Positions 35,155 through 46,700 are shown, counted from the stretch's first letter. The stretch: DNA of 58,419 nucleotides from Nigrospora sphaerica (GCA_018287875.1 JAGVVL010000026.1:1-58419); one strand, 5' to 3'. Numbers and translations are program-made. The notes: generated by a model not told the origin, from the sequence alone.

Positions 35155-36422
35155 ATGCCTTCAGTACTCGTTCTCGGCGGCACGGGATTCCTAGGAGGTA
35201 TGGCTCTCCCTCCCTCAACGCAGGTCCTCCTACTCTCTCCCGTTTAAACGTTGCTGATATCCGTTTCCACGTGGCAGCCCCCACCGTCCGGGCCCTAGCG
35301 GCCGCCCATCCGGACTGGCCCATCACGGCGTCGAGCCGGCCCGGGGTGGGTCGGCCGGCGCCAAGGCGCAGCTCGCCAAGGTCGCCAAGCTGGTCGAGGT
35401 GGGCGACTGGGCCGATTTCGAGACCATCAAGCGGCTCAGCGCGGAGCACGACCTCGTCATCAACGCTGGCAACTCCGCCACGGCGGACCCGGTGACGGCC
35501 GCGGTGGCCGGGCTGCGCGAACGCAAGGCGAGGGACCCGGCCGCCATGGCCACGCTCTTGCATATTAGCGGCGCCGGCAACTTCATCGACTACGGGACCT
35601 CGGGCCGGTTCAACGAGGCGAGCAGAGTCTGGGATGTGAGTGAGCCGATTCCGAATCTGTCGTTTCCCGCTCGGGGAAATCAGGACGTCGATTGCTAACG
35701 AGGACCGCCTTGTGTCGCCGTGCAGGATAGCAACGTCGATGATATCAAGCAGATCCACAAAGACATGTTCAATGGCCAGTCCGACACTGTGTACGTAGAC
35801 TCTGCCCTGCCTAGGGCCACCTGGTTGTATTTATATGGCTAACAAGAGACCCCCCCGGCTACAGCGTCCTCGAGGCGGGCGCCACAGGTCCTATCGACAC
35901 CTACATCGTGTGCCCGTCGGTGGTGTACGGCGGCGCCGCCGTCGAGGCCCCGAGCGGCGGGGTGGGCTACGCGCTGCTGACGGAGAACGCGCGAGGCCTC
36001 GGGTACGTGCCCTACGTGGGGGACGGCTCGGCCGTGGTCAGCACGACGCACGTGCTCGACGTCGTCCGCTTCCTCGTCACGGTGGCCGAGCAGGCTGCCG
36101 CGGCCGCACCCCGGCGGACCGGGCGGTGGCCGCGTACGAGCGCTACTACATGCTCGAGACGCAGCGTCTGCCGTGGAAGGCCGTCGCCGCCGCGCTCGCC
36201 GCTGTGCTCCACCGCGAGGCCCCGGCCCGGTTCCCCTCGGCCGAACCGCGGCCCGTGCCCGAGTTCGGGGACGCCGCCGGCGGTGCCAAGCCCTCCTGGC
36301 GGCCAACATGCTGTTTCGCGGCCCGAGAGCCGAGGCCATGGGCCCGAGCCGAGGGGAGGAGCATGTTGGACCAGATGAGTGATGACCTCCGCGGCTGGGG
36401 GAAGAAGGTCGAGTCCAGCTAG
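35155..36422 (+). CDS. NAD(P)-binding epimerase-like protein (SDR), second copy type
   Basis: About 340 residues in four exons: 35155-35197, 35278-35635, 35726-35790 and 35865-36422. All three introns are GT-AG with phases that fit. The N terminus 'MPSVLVLGGTGFLGA' carries the Rossmann GGTGFLG motif. Then come 'WPITASSRPG', 'VGDWADFETIKRLSAEHDLV', 'TLLHISGAGNF', 'DTYIVCPSVVYGGAAVEAPS' and 'YVGDGSAVVSTTHVLDVVRF', the usual order for NmrA/epimerase-type SDRs: cofactor at the N terminus, substrate loop at the C terminus. The end is 'MSDDLRGWGKKVESS'. Frames break near 35345 (a G run), 36110, 36290 and 36340. Substrate unknown; similar in type to the gene at 21.5 kb. Confidence 0.8.
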
Positions 36423-36800
36423 GTTGGGGTCGAACAGATCGTTCCGGAACGAAAATACGGCATGACTCACGCCAAGTCCACGGAACGTCACCACACGGGG
36501 ATTTGAAGCGCCGTAGCAGGGCAGAGATGATCAGCCTGAGGTACATCGCTGTGCCGCGTGCCAGCACACAAGGAATTCCGGGCTGAGCCAGAAATGTGGC
36601 ACAGGATGTAGCAGTAGATACCTAGATACAATACGCTGGAAAATGCACCGTCAAAAATACTTGTCTAGAGATAGCTTATCTTTACTTTCGATAAGGAAAA
36701 TGCAGTGATGGTCACATTTCTTGTTTAGTGTCTCCCGTACTAAGCCGTAGTGAGTCGGGCTGGTTCAATTCAGCAAGTTATTTGGCTAGGAGAATCGTCC

Positions 36801-37260
36801 TTAACAATCGGCGTCTCGTACAATGACGTTCCAATCGCCGTCCTCAAAGGTTTGAACCGAAACAAAGTCGCTGGCATTTCCGTATATGCCATGGGTTGAC
36901 GGACAAGAACCCAGAATGGCACTGGCACTGTTGGCGATCCAACTCCAGCTGTCAAAGTAGTGGGCGGTGGGTGCCTGAAGGGCAAAAACAGGTCAGCACG
37001 TGGATCGGTATTGAGCCATTGTTATACTCACATCATTGCAAATCTAGATGGCCGACTTATAGGAACAACTGACGCGGCCGCAGTTGCCGGGCCCGGGGCC
37101 CTCGGTGAGGCCTCCGCTTAGCCCGCGGAGGTAACTGACTCCGTCTCGAAGTTTCTAGAAGTCGCCCTTCGGAAGGTTGTTGTAGAGAATGTCGCACGGA
37201 CAAGTCGCGGGGACAGGTTCATTAGGGATTGTTGTTGGGCGCAATATGGGGTGTGTCGGT
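36801..37260 (-). pseudogene. Small Cys-rich secreted protein, RIP-type stops
   Basis: Minus-strand remnant in two exons joined at 37032/36974 (57-bp intron, GTGAGT donor, TTCAG acceptor, phase 0). Exon one reads 'ATCPCDILYNNLPKGDF', stop, 'KLRDGVSYLRGLSGG', 'NCGRVSCSYKSAI', stop, 'ICND'. Exon two reads 'YFDSWSWIANSASAI' and 'FEDGDWNVIVRDADC' before the true stop at 36803-36801. The pattern is that of a common fungal secreted family with paired cysteines and a final Cys. Both internal stops are TAG where Trp is expected (plus-strand CTA at 37155-37157 and 37044-37046), a CCA-to-CTA change. The signal peptide would be upstream of 37260 and is not visible. Confidence 0.65.
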
Positions 37261-37924
37261 GGAGAATTAGAGGGGTGGGCGCGAAATCAGCTAATTAGCC
37301 ACCCGGTGGCACACTGGGGTCACCACACCAGTTGCTAAGTGCCTTAGGCGGCCTGCCTATGCGAAACGATAGGGAGGAGCCGAACGTGCATGAATTTGCG
37401 GGAAACGCAGGAGGAAACCCCCTCCCCCTTCCGTGGCCCCCATCCCCATGCAGCTCGCACCGCCTTCTCTCTTTAGCCTGTGAGACAACATGTCACATCT
37501 CTGGTGAGCTTACCGTCAGCAGTTCCGACAGTCACCAGGAGCGCGGCCAATCAGAGGCCTTGGCTTTGAGGCTGATGAAAAAACAGAATGCCAGGACCCC
37601 GTAGCGGCTACGGATCTCCATAACCGCGACTGTCAGATTTGTAATGCTTTGTATTATCGTGAGAGAAGGGTAGGGCATTTCCACATATATTGTCTCAAGA
37701 ATCATGTTATGTCAACGTACTTTGACACGGCAAGGGTCTTCACATCTCCAATGCTGACGCATAAACTCGCCTGCTAGTCCATCTCGTAGGCTAGGGCGTC
37801 ATCCGCAAGTCCATACAAATAGCACGAGATGATGGAAAGAAGAGAAAAAGTCATGTGCAAATTGCGAGCTTGATTTTTCTCCGATGAAGTGCTCATGTTA
37901 ACGTCATAATGTTAGGTATCCCGC
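37261..37924. other. Intergenic, nothing supported
   Basis: No gene or clear repeat. It separates the secreted-protein pseudogene from the LINE fragment. Confidence 0.4.
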
Positions 37925-38722
37925 CCGTTAGCACGCACAGGCTGGGGGTATGTCATCTACCAGAATCAGCGCACGCTGCAATGCGACTCGGGACGGCTAG
38001 GTCCTTCTGAAGTCTTCGACGCGGAGGCGGAAGGGACCTTAGCAGGCTTGAAGGGCGCGTTCCGGCTCGGCCTGCAATACTACCCCATACACATCTGCCT
38101 CGATAACACCTCAGTAGTGGCCTGCCTCCGGGGCAATCCCGCCGACAGCTCCCAAAAGGCCTTCATCCAGTTCCAAGCCCTGGCACGGACGGCAAGGGTC
38201 ATGGTACACTGGGTCCCAGGACACTCCAAGGTACAAGGAAACGAAGAAGCGGACCACCTCGTAAAGCTAAAAACCGAGATGACACTACCAGGCCCCGAAC
38301 GGCCTCCGACGATCGCGTATGTAAAACGGACAACGAAGGAAGCCTATAAGACTCTCTTCTAGCGCTGGTGGACTCCCGAAGGACCTAGATATAAACGCTG
38401 GTCAGACCTCGAGGTAGCGGCTACCAAACGCTGCCCAAAGTGGTCCGTAATGCCACGAAGCATCCTACACCGGTTCCTCGCTGCCAGGTCTAGACACGCC
38501 GACTTTAAATGGTACCATAGGAAGTTCAGACACACGGAAGCTAAGGTCCTATACTTATGCAGCCGAAAGAAAACCCCTGAACACATGACACACTGCCGGA
38601 AAACAATTCGGCTTCGACACCTATGGCCCCACTTTGGCACCGATAGACCCCCAGCCACGCAGATGGACTCGACGACTTTCTGGAAACACCTACTAAGACG
38701 GGGATATGGAATGATGGCTTGA
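37925..38722 (+). mobile_element. LINE fragment: RNase H and C-terminal end of ORF2
   Basis: Plus-strand remnant of a second LINE family. It holds the RNase H domain with its acidic residues in 'EVFDAEAEGTLAGLKGAF', 'HICLDNTSVVACLRG' and 'HWVPGHSKVQGNEEADHL'. A TAG at 38360-38362 interrupts it ('KTLF', stop, 'RWW'), a probable CAG-to-TAG change. The C-terminal part 'HTEAKVLYLCSRKKTPEHMT' ends at a TGA at 38720-38722. The endonuclease and reverse transcriptase are absent. Its orientation is opposite to the other LINE pieces in the window. Confidence 0.75.
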
Positions 38723-39279
38723 AATTTGATCAAGCCAATGCACTTTAAATAGGAACGTTCAACCGTTCGCAGTTAGCTATGAGATACAGACACACACAAC
38801 ACAATTCAACTTGTTGACCACCATCCTTCATGAATACACACTCCCTTTACTCTTGACTTTGAACCTCACTCTTTACCTCCTCACTTGCTGCGACCCTTGA
38901 TTAAGACCATCCACACGTCCTTGATTGTGGTATCTGATATAAGGGCACGCAATCACTCCGTTCGGATCGACCTTACGACCGCGTCTTTCCACCAGACTCC
39001 CTTTATCTGGGGTTTGTCTGTTCTACTATTAGTGTCACCGAAAGAGTTCGAGGCCTTTATTCGTATAACGAAGTTCCAACTAATCTGCCCTAGCCTAGAA
39101 AGGCAGCGAGCTGCCAACTTCGGCCTCTAGCCACCGACAACCGGGATAGCACACCTCGAAAGGGGTCTCTACTACACCCGTAACCCCTATAAGCACGCTC
39201 GTTAAAGTATGAAGCATATCAACCCAATACTCGGCGGCTAGGTATTGGCACGGGGACGGCCCTCGCGGATCACCCCCTC
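38723..39279. other. Probable LINE 3' tail and other repeat debris
   Basis: No gene. The first part follows the LINE stop codon and contains a CA-rich stretch (about 38788-38801). The rest has short frames without motifs. Confidence 0.4.
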
Positions 39280-39569
39280 TGACACTCTCACCGGACACGA
39301 CCATAACTGGCGGTGGCAACGGGAACGGCCTATATATAGAACGCCTACCTGGTGCACTGTTACGGCATGGGTACATAGGTACAAGGGCATGGCAACGCAT
39401 GGACGACTTACCGCTGCCTGGCGGTACGTACCGCCGCTGGCTGGATATATTCCTGCCAAACAGTGACTGAGAGGAGCTTGTTCCTCTTTTTTCCTCTTCA
39501 CCTGTAGTTTTCGCATCTCAATAGAACCCTTGGGTCATCAACAGATTCTTCGTTCCTTGAACCGTGACA
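39280..39569 (-). repeat. Putative solo LTR, about 290 bp
   Basis: On the minus strand it starts 'tgtcacggttcaaggaacga' at 39569 and could end in 'gagagtgtca' at 39280, so it has TG...CA ends. Its first 70 bases match 2886-2957. The boundary at 39569 is sharp because pogo-type sequence starts at 39571. I found no matching target duplication, so the 39280 end is a guess. Confidence 0.45.
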
Positions 39570-39570
39570 C

Positions 39571-39931
39571 AGCCTCGCAAAAGGTCGCAAGATAAAGAAA
39601 AAGCGTATACGACATGGAGGAGCACTAGCCATTGGAGAGGCACAAAATATTTTAAATCAAAAGGACGCCGATACGCAATTAAGGGAGGAAACACGTGCGA
39701 ATAGCAGTCGCGTAAGGAGGGCTCAACCTCGCGAACAGCGCTGCGGCACCTGCGGAGAGACCGGTCACAATGCTCGCACTTGTCAAATGGAAAAAGGTGT
39801 CTTTTAAGAGTCGGAACTAATTAGTTTAAATGAATTTAAGGTGTTATGGCGATATAATTGTCTGATTCTAATGGAATTATGCTAGAAAGTGTTCCGTTGA
39901 CCCACATGTTCCACTGACCTGACATGTACGT
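39571..39931 (+). mobile_element. pogo-like element, 3' end only
   Basis: This matches the 3' end of the element at 16.7-18.5 kb. It has the same 'agcctcgcaaa' entry, a 'CGTCGETGHNARTC' zinc knuckle at the transposase C terminus, similar spacing, and a terminal repeat ending 'catgtacgt' before TA (39932-39933). Within its end the word 'ttcc(a/g)ttgacc' type motif is doubled, as in the first element, but the sequence differs, so it is a different subfamily. The 5' part is lost, cut by the LTR-like repeat. Confidence 0.75.
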
Positions 39932-39937
39932 TACCTA

Positions 39938-41861
39938 AGCTAGGGGGTCGATCAAGGGACAGGCCCATCAAACCGCCACACGTCTAGCGACAGTTTAAGG
40001 TGTTTTTTGCTTCAATACCGAATATATCAACCACCTACGGTTACATTTATTTAAAAGTCATACTATTCAAATTTTCACATTCTGTTCTTTCGTTTGATAT
40101 CTATTTTATAGATGAACTGCAGCTGGCTGCCGCTCTCCTCCAAGTCTGCCAAGGAGATTCCATCCGGTCTGTCGCCAAGCAATACAGAGTCTCCAGACAC
40201 TACCTCACGTCTCGTTTCGAGTGCAAGCCTCTCAAACGCACTGCTAAAAGGCATCATCAAGCCCTCAGTGAGGTCCAGGAGCACTGGCTAGTCCAGTGGG
40301 TGTTGCTCTAGGCCAGACTTGGCTGGGCTCCTCAGCACAACCGCTTCAAGCTCTTCGCGCAGTCAATTATCTGTCAGTCCGGCAGCAGCCACACCATCGG
40401 AGATAGGTGGCATCGCCCTTCTTTTAGGCGCTGGCCGCAGCTGAAGACCATGCTCTCAAGGGAATGGATTTCCAGCGCGTTAACGGCGCCACACGCGAAA
40501 ATATCGAGGAGTTCTTCTCGAGGCTGAACGAGGAGCGCATCCGCGACATCCCTAAGGAGCACACATGGAACTTTGACGAGGTTGGAGCTCAGATTGGCCT
40601 TGGAGACTGCCCTTTTGTTATCGGACCGTCTGCTCTCACGAAGGTCTTCACTCTAGACACCACGAGAGGCGAGTGGACGACGTCTCTAGAGTCTGTCTCT
40701 GCAGCTGGCCGAGCCCTGTCTCCCCTGGTCATCTTTAAGGGAGGCAGGTCCAAGAGCAATGGTTTACCAAGCAATCAGACGACGAGGACTTCGCAGACTG
40801 GCAATTTGAAGCCTCAGAGGCCGGCTGGACCTCCAATTCAATTGCCCTGCGCTGGCTGAGACAGGTATTCTTGCCACAGACTACTCCAGACGACCCCAAG
40901 CAGTGGCGCCACCTCATACTCGACGGCCATGCCAGCCACTGCAGCGAGGAGTTCATGTTGGAGTGTTTTGAGGCTAAGGTCTGGCTGGACTTCCTTCCGG
41001 CACACCCCTCGCAGGTCCTCCAGCCTCTGGACCTTGGCCCCTTTTCGGTGTTGAAGCGCGCGTACCGGAAACACCTTCGCCAGGCCTGCATATCTAGTTT
41101 AAAGATGACGCCAAAGAAACCGGAGTTCCTGGAGGCGTGGAATAAGGCTCGGAAGGAAGCCCTAACTCCAGAGCACATTACCACGGGCTGGAAAGCGACC
41201 GGTATCTATCCAAGGGACCCCCTTAAGGCCATTAACAGCCGACTAGCAAGGTAAAGGGACCAGGACAGGCTGGAGGGGTCAACTTGGAGCGTTCTGCAGC
41301 TGCTAGAGGACCCCTGCTATCGGAGATGTCCGCTATAGACGTTAAGACCCCAAGGTCTTTAAGGCAGATACAGCACATCCATCGCGAATTACATGTGGTT
41401 AACTCAGTGTACAGCAATGCCACCTTACGCCAGGTCTTTAAGAAGACCGGCAAGGCCTTAGACCTTGCAAGTGCCGAGATCTCCAGCCTTAAGCATGAAC
41501 GCGACTAATTGGCTGCTACGCTGGATCTCCAGAAGCCCCAAAAACGTCGCAAGGTTCAGAAAACTGCTCAAGAGCGATTCGTGGCCATGCTAGACGTTTG
41601 CAAAGTCAAGGAGGACTTGGCGACACCTAGTAGTGAGGCTGGTGCAGTCACTACGCAGTCGCTATCGATCGCGTCGGGAAGTTCGGTTATAGAAAGCATT
41701 TCTGACATAGAGGAGGAGATAACAGTCTCTTTGAGCTACTCGGTTTGTCTGTATCTATTGTGGTTGTTAAGATAATTGGTTTTATTTGCTTTAATATTAC
41801 ATGGCGATGTCTTAAAACACGTGGCGGTTTGGTGGGCCTGTCCCTGATCGATCCCCTAGCT
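39938..41861 (+). mobile_element. pogo/Fot-like transposon, 1,924 bp, complete ends
   Basis: Imperfect terminal inverted repeats of about 45 bp; the left one starts 'agctagggggtcgatcaagg' and the right one matches it in reverse with a few differences. They are bounded by TA at 39936-39937 and 41862-41863. It lies only 2 bp beyond the TA of the pogo fragment on its left and is flanked on its right by LINE ORF1 sequence. It is of a different family from the 16.7-kb element. Confidence 0.92.
40111..41730 (+). pseudogene. pogo/Fot-type DDE transposase, broken
   Basis: Reads from a psq helix-turn-helix ('DELQLAAALLQVCQGDSIRS', 'VAKQYRVSRHYLTSRF') through a CENP-B-like region and 'NGATRENIEEFFSRLNEERI' to the DDE core. 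Catalytic acids lie in 'HTWNFDEVGAQIG', 'LILDGHASHCSEEF' and 'LQPLDLGPFSVLK'. The C-terminal part ('LRQIQHIHRELHVVNSVYS') continues to about 41730. It is inactivated by a TAG at about 40310 and a TAA at 41506-41508, both in places where CAG or CAA would keep the frame (CpA-to-TpA). Frame losses occur near 40455 and 40745. Confidence 0.88.
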
Positions 41862-41863
41862 TA

Positions 41864-43381
41864 TCCCAGACCCACATCACTGCCAAAAGTTGGTACGGGA
41901 CGGGCGGTCTGCTGTCGCTTAGGGCCATGGGGGTGGGAGGGATCTGCCGGAAGCGAGGCCGCGCGTTGTCTTTTCAAAGGCGCCCGGTGGCCCCTGTCGA
42001 TACTGTTGGGTCTTTCGCCGGCGGGCCCTCCGCTGTTGAAGTATTCGCTGCCACAGCTGGCAGCCGGCTAGCAAGCGTCCTCAGTCGTTCCATATCCATT
42101 ACGCACGCCGCTGAGGGCGTAGCAGGGCCATGTCACGCACCGCCTGAGCGTCGGTTTGTTCCGTACGCAGCGGTGACTGTGGCCCTGCTTCGCGCATCGT
42201 CCGCAGGTCTCCGCGTTCTTGCACTGGAAAGCCTTGTGCCCAACCTGCTGGCAGTTGTAGCACTGCTCCGGCCGGTTACGTCGCTCAAACACGCGTGTGT
42301 AGCCCGATTCGCCCCCGGCGAAGAAACTCTCGTCTAGGAACCGGCGGGCGTCGGCCGCTTTCTTCAGGTAGACGACCATCGAGCCGTACGCCTTCATGTT
42401 GTCCTTCTTGCTCAGCCATACGATCTTAACCACACTCGTTTCGTTTTCTTGCCCAAATGCCTCGGCCGCGCCGTCTCGCATTTGGTCGTTTTCGTCCAGG
42501 ACCGCCGTGCGCTTCACGCTGTCCACCTTGATCGGATACAGTTCGTCTCGCAGCACGCGTGCCCCGGGGACGGCTGTCTTCTCCGCGGCTTGTTTGACAG
42601 TCGGTGCTCATCTTCGTTTCGGCAGATGATCTTGATCCGTTGCGGCTTCTTAGGGTCCGTCGTGACCGCGCGGCATCCCCACTCCTTGTGTTCTTCCATT
42701 GCTCCATTTCCTTCTCAATGGCGTTTCGGACCGTGCCGGCTGAGACGTTGGCTCGTTCGTCGTCTCCAAGTGGGATGTATCGATAGTGCGGTACAGTGTG
42801 TCGGTAAACGACGTCGGCGTCGTGTTCATCGAGCTAAGCGTGCGGACGTTACTGGGCTGGCTCGTCGGCGGCGTTCGAGCGATCCCCGCATAGGAGGCCT
42901 GTGGGCTGGTCTGGGTGCTGATATTGAGGGCCGCGTTGTTCTGGATCTCCTCCAATTGCTCCCGGACGAGCTTCAATACCTCTGCCATACGTTGATTCTC
43001 TTACTTCGATGCTTCATATTGTTCGGACAGCCCTCGGATCAGCCCCTCTTGGCTGCCGATGGTCTCGCTCTGGGCCGTCACCATCTGCTTCAGGTCCTGG
43101 ATCTCGGTTCGGGAGTGCGCGACGAGCTCCAGGATCTTCTGGAGGTACGTCCTAGCGGCGCCTCCATCGCGGCTCTTCTCGGTCGGTTCGGGTGTCCCGG
43201 CTTCTCCATCGTCTTCTGCGTCTCGGTTCGCTTTCCTTAGATTTTGGCCGTCGGCTTCGTCGCGCGATTCGATCACCTGCTGGCCGCCGTGGCGGGCTTC
43301 GCGATGGTCGTCGCGTTTGGGTTTTGCGACCACAATCGCTTCCTCGGCACGGGCCGCCATGGTCGCGTCTCTCCGCGCCAC
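41864..43381 (-). pseudogene. LINE ORF1 (Gag-like) of a Tad-type element
   Basis: From ATG 43381 ('MARRDATMAARAEEAIVVAK') it has an acidic, coiled N-terminal part ('ILELVAHSRTEIQDLKQMV', 'EVLKLVREQLEEIQNNAAL') and a central RNA-binding-like region ('VDSVKRTAVLDENDQ', 'AYGSMVVYLKKAADARRFLD'). A CCHC zinc knuckle 'CYNCQQVGHKAFQC' and a second 'CGRCAKQGHSHRC' follow. A TAA at about 43004 ('EASK', stop, 'ENQR') and several frame breaks are present. The right-hand pogo terminal repeat meets it at 41862, so its 3' continuation and ORF2 were lost or moved. ORF1 proteins coat LINE RNA. Confidence 0.82.
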
Positions 43382-43720
43382 CTCAGCTCGCTCAATTCAC
43401 GACCTTTCGGGCTTAAATGGAAAACAATATCGTACCGTTAGAACTACAGCCATCCGCGAAATCAGTGACCTCTGGTTCACTCTCTTATTTTTAGTGCACA
43501 CCCCATAACCGGCGCTCCTGGCGCTGACCATCTATCCCGAGTACTTTAGATGTAGCGTACATAGATCTGACAGGTAAGCATTCCATTTCTGGCCCTTGAC
43601 GTATTGTATGTACACACGTCTGACAGACCTCCATATACTGACGCAAGTCGTCCATTAATGGCCCGTACAATTTCCATTCGCACGACACAGCATTACATTG
43701 AACTCTCGCGCTACATTCCT
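43382..43720. other. Short gap before the third NLR
   Basis: No gene. It holds the 5' flank of LINE ORF1 and the 3' flank of the minus-strand NLR gene. Confidence 0.4.
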
Positions 43721-46700
43721 TCACTCTAAGCTACGTATAGTATCAGAACTAGACCTCGATGACCCGTCGCTCATCATCTTATACGCCTCTTCTAGTAAAT
43801 CTTTTGAAACCATGCGGTCAGGATCGTCCTCCTCTAGAAAGCCCTTCTCAACGGCCACCACTTGTTCCAGCAATTCGATCGCCTCCGGGATTCGCCTATC
43901 GTCGAGGTATGCCCTTGCGAGCTCGTGCTCGGATGTGAGTCGATCATGATCTCTCTCGTCGAGCGTCTCTTTCCGCACCGCCACCACGTGCTCGAATATC
44001 TCAATCGCCTCCGGGATCCGTCTATCGTCGAGGTATGCGCTTGCGAGGTTATGCTCGGACGCGAGTCGAGAATAATCACTCTCCTCGAGCGTCTCTTTCT
44101 GCACCGCCACCACCACGTGCTCTAACATCTCGATCGCCTCCGGGATCCGCCTATCGTCGAGGTATGCCCTTGCGAGCGCGTTCTCGGACGTGAGTCGATC
44201 ATGATCTCTCTCGTCGAGCGTCTCTTTGCGCACCGCCACCACGTGCTCGAATATCGAGATCGCCTCTGGGATCCGCCTATCGTCGAGGTATGCGCTTGCG
44301 AGCGCGTGCTCGGACGCGAGTCGAGAATGATCCCTCTCGTCGAGCGTCTCTTCTCCACCGCCACCACGTGCTCGAACATCTCGATCGCCTCCGGGATCCG
44401 CCTGTCCTTGAGGTATGCCGCTGCGAGCATGTGCTCGGATATGAGTCGAGAATGATCCCTCTCGTCGAGCGTCTCTTTCTGCACCGCCACCACCACGTGC
44501 TCTAACATCTCGATCGCCTCCGGGATCCGCCTATCGTCGAGGTATGCCCTTGCGAGCGCGTTCTCGGACGTGAGTCGATCATGATCTCTCGTCGAGCGTC
44601 TCTTTGCGCACCGCCACCACGTGCTCGAATATCGAGATCGCCTCTGGGATCCGCCTATCGTCGAGGTATGCGCTTGCGAGCGCGTGCTCGGACGCGAGTC
44701 GAGAATGATCCCTCTCGTCGAGCGTCTCTTTCTGCACCGCCACCACGTGCTCTAATATCGAGATCGCCTCCGGGATCCGCCTATCGTCGAGGTATGCGCT
44801 TGCGAGCGCGTGCTCGGACGCGAGTCGAGAATGATCCCTCTCGTCAAGCATCTCTTTCTGCACCGCCACCACCACGTGCTCTAACATTTCGATCGCCTCC
44901 GGGATCCGCCTATCGTCGAGGTATGCGCTTGCGAGCGCGTGCTCGGACGCGAGTCGAGAATGATCCCTCTCGTCGAGCGTCTCTTTCCGCACCGCCACCA
45001 CGTGCTCGAATATCGAGATCGCCTCCGAGATCCGCCTATCGTCGAGGTATGCCCTTGCGAGTTCGTGCTCGGACGCGAGTCGATTATGATCCCTCTCGTC
45101 GAGCGTCTCTTTCTGCACTGCCACCACGTGCTCGAACATCTCGATCGCCTCCGGGATCCGCCTAACGTTAAGGTATGCCCTTGCGAGCTCGTGCTCGGAC
45201 ACGAGTCGAAAATGATCCCTCTCGTCGAGCGTCTCTTTCCGCACCGCCACCACGTGCTGTAACATTTCGATCGCCTCCGGGATCCGCCTGTCCTCGAGGT
45301 ATGTTATTGCAAGCCAATGCTCGGACACGAGTCGGTCGTTATTCTTATTTGGAAGCGTGTCACTCTTCCAGCGCACGACTTTCTCATAGCATTGCACGGC
45401 TTCCTTAAAACGCCGGTCTATGTATAAGCACTTTCCAACCCGGTAATAAAGATCGAACCGCTCATTAACCCGATACGCTTTGCTACCGTTAAGAAGCTGG
45501 AACGCGTGAGGAAGGTATGCTTGCCATACGAGGCGGTTAGCGCGATCCGACGATGGAAAGATGGACTCCAAATGCTGGAGAGCCTGGACCGTCGTCTCCT
45601 CCGTGCGCGCCGCTTTCCCGATCCACACTTTGGTCGCTAAATGCACGAGGCTGTGCATGTCATATAGCTCCTTATCTTCTCGGATAGCGAGGAACGCGTA
45701 GCCGCATAACGTGCCGATTGCGCTCTCCGTCTCCACTGACTCGGTGTCTGGGAGGAGAGAGCGCGGAATTGCTTTCGGCTCAATACACGAGATGAAGGAT
45801 AGTAGATCGGCGGCAACGTTGTCAATGCTTTGGATCTGGTCGAAGGACACGAGCCATGTGGTCGCCACTGCGTTTTTCGACTCCCGATACCGTGTCGCGT
45901 CCTTGAACTCCCGGCTCATCAGCCCTACCACGTCCCGCTCTGTACCATGGAGGAGTTCGAGGTACCTCCGAACTGTCACTTGTCGATTGCAGTTCAGGTA
46001 CGCGGCCGCTTGTGTGATCGCCAAGGGTAAATGTTCGAGCTTTTGCAGCAGCTTGATTGCGATAGCCTTGTCCTGGATGAGTTCCTCCGAAAAAGCGACT
46101 TCTCTAGGAGGCCCATGGCCTCCGATAGATCCATCTCGTGGAGCTCGACCACATCGCTTCCCGCCACCGATTGGCCCACCTCGCTCGACCGGGTAGTGAA
46201 CAGCGTCAGGCCATTTTCGCTTTCCGGGAGGTACTGGTCGATACCGTCGTTCGATCCGAGCACCATCTCCATGTCGTCCGCGTTGTCAACGATTAGAAGC
46301 CATCGCCCGGCTTCGTCCGAGCTGAGGTACCGCCGCACCGACTTCTTCGGGTCTTCCTTGTCGATGTTCATAGGAATGCCGAGCGTCTTTCCGATTTCTA
46401 AGTATGCTTGCTCGAAACCGGCGTGACTAAGGACCGGTACCCAGAAGATCGAATAGCCAGACTGATTATCCTTTACCCAGTAGGCGAGCTGTAGGGCGAC
46501 CTGGGTCTTGCCGACGCCGCCGAGCCCCACGATAGCGAGCTTCTGGCATTCCTGCTCGATGAATAGTTTCTGCTGGATCTCTTCGAGGATGGAACTCCGG
46601 CCTGTGAACTTGCGGTTTCGCGCTAGAGAGAGATGATATTGTGGTACCCTAGGTCCGTTGCTTCCTCGAGGCGGATCGCCTATACACATATATCAGCGAA

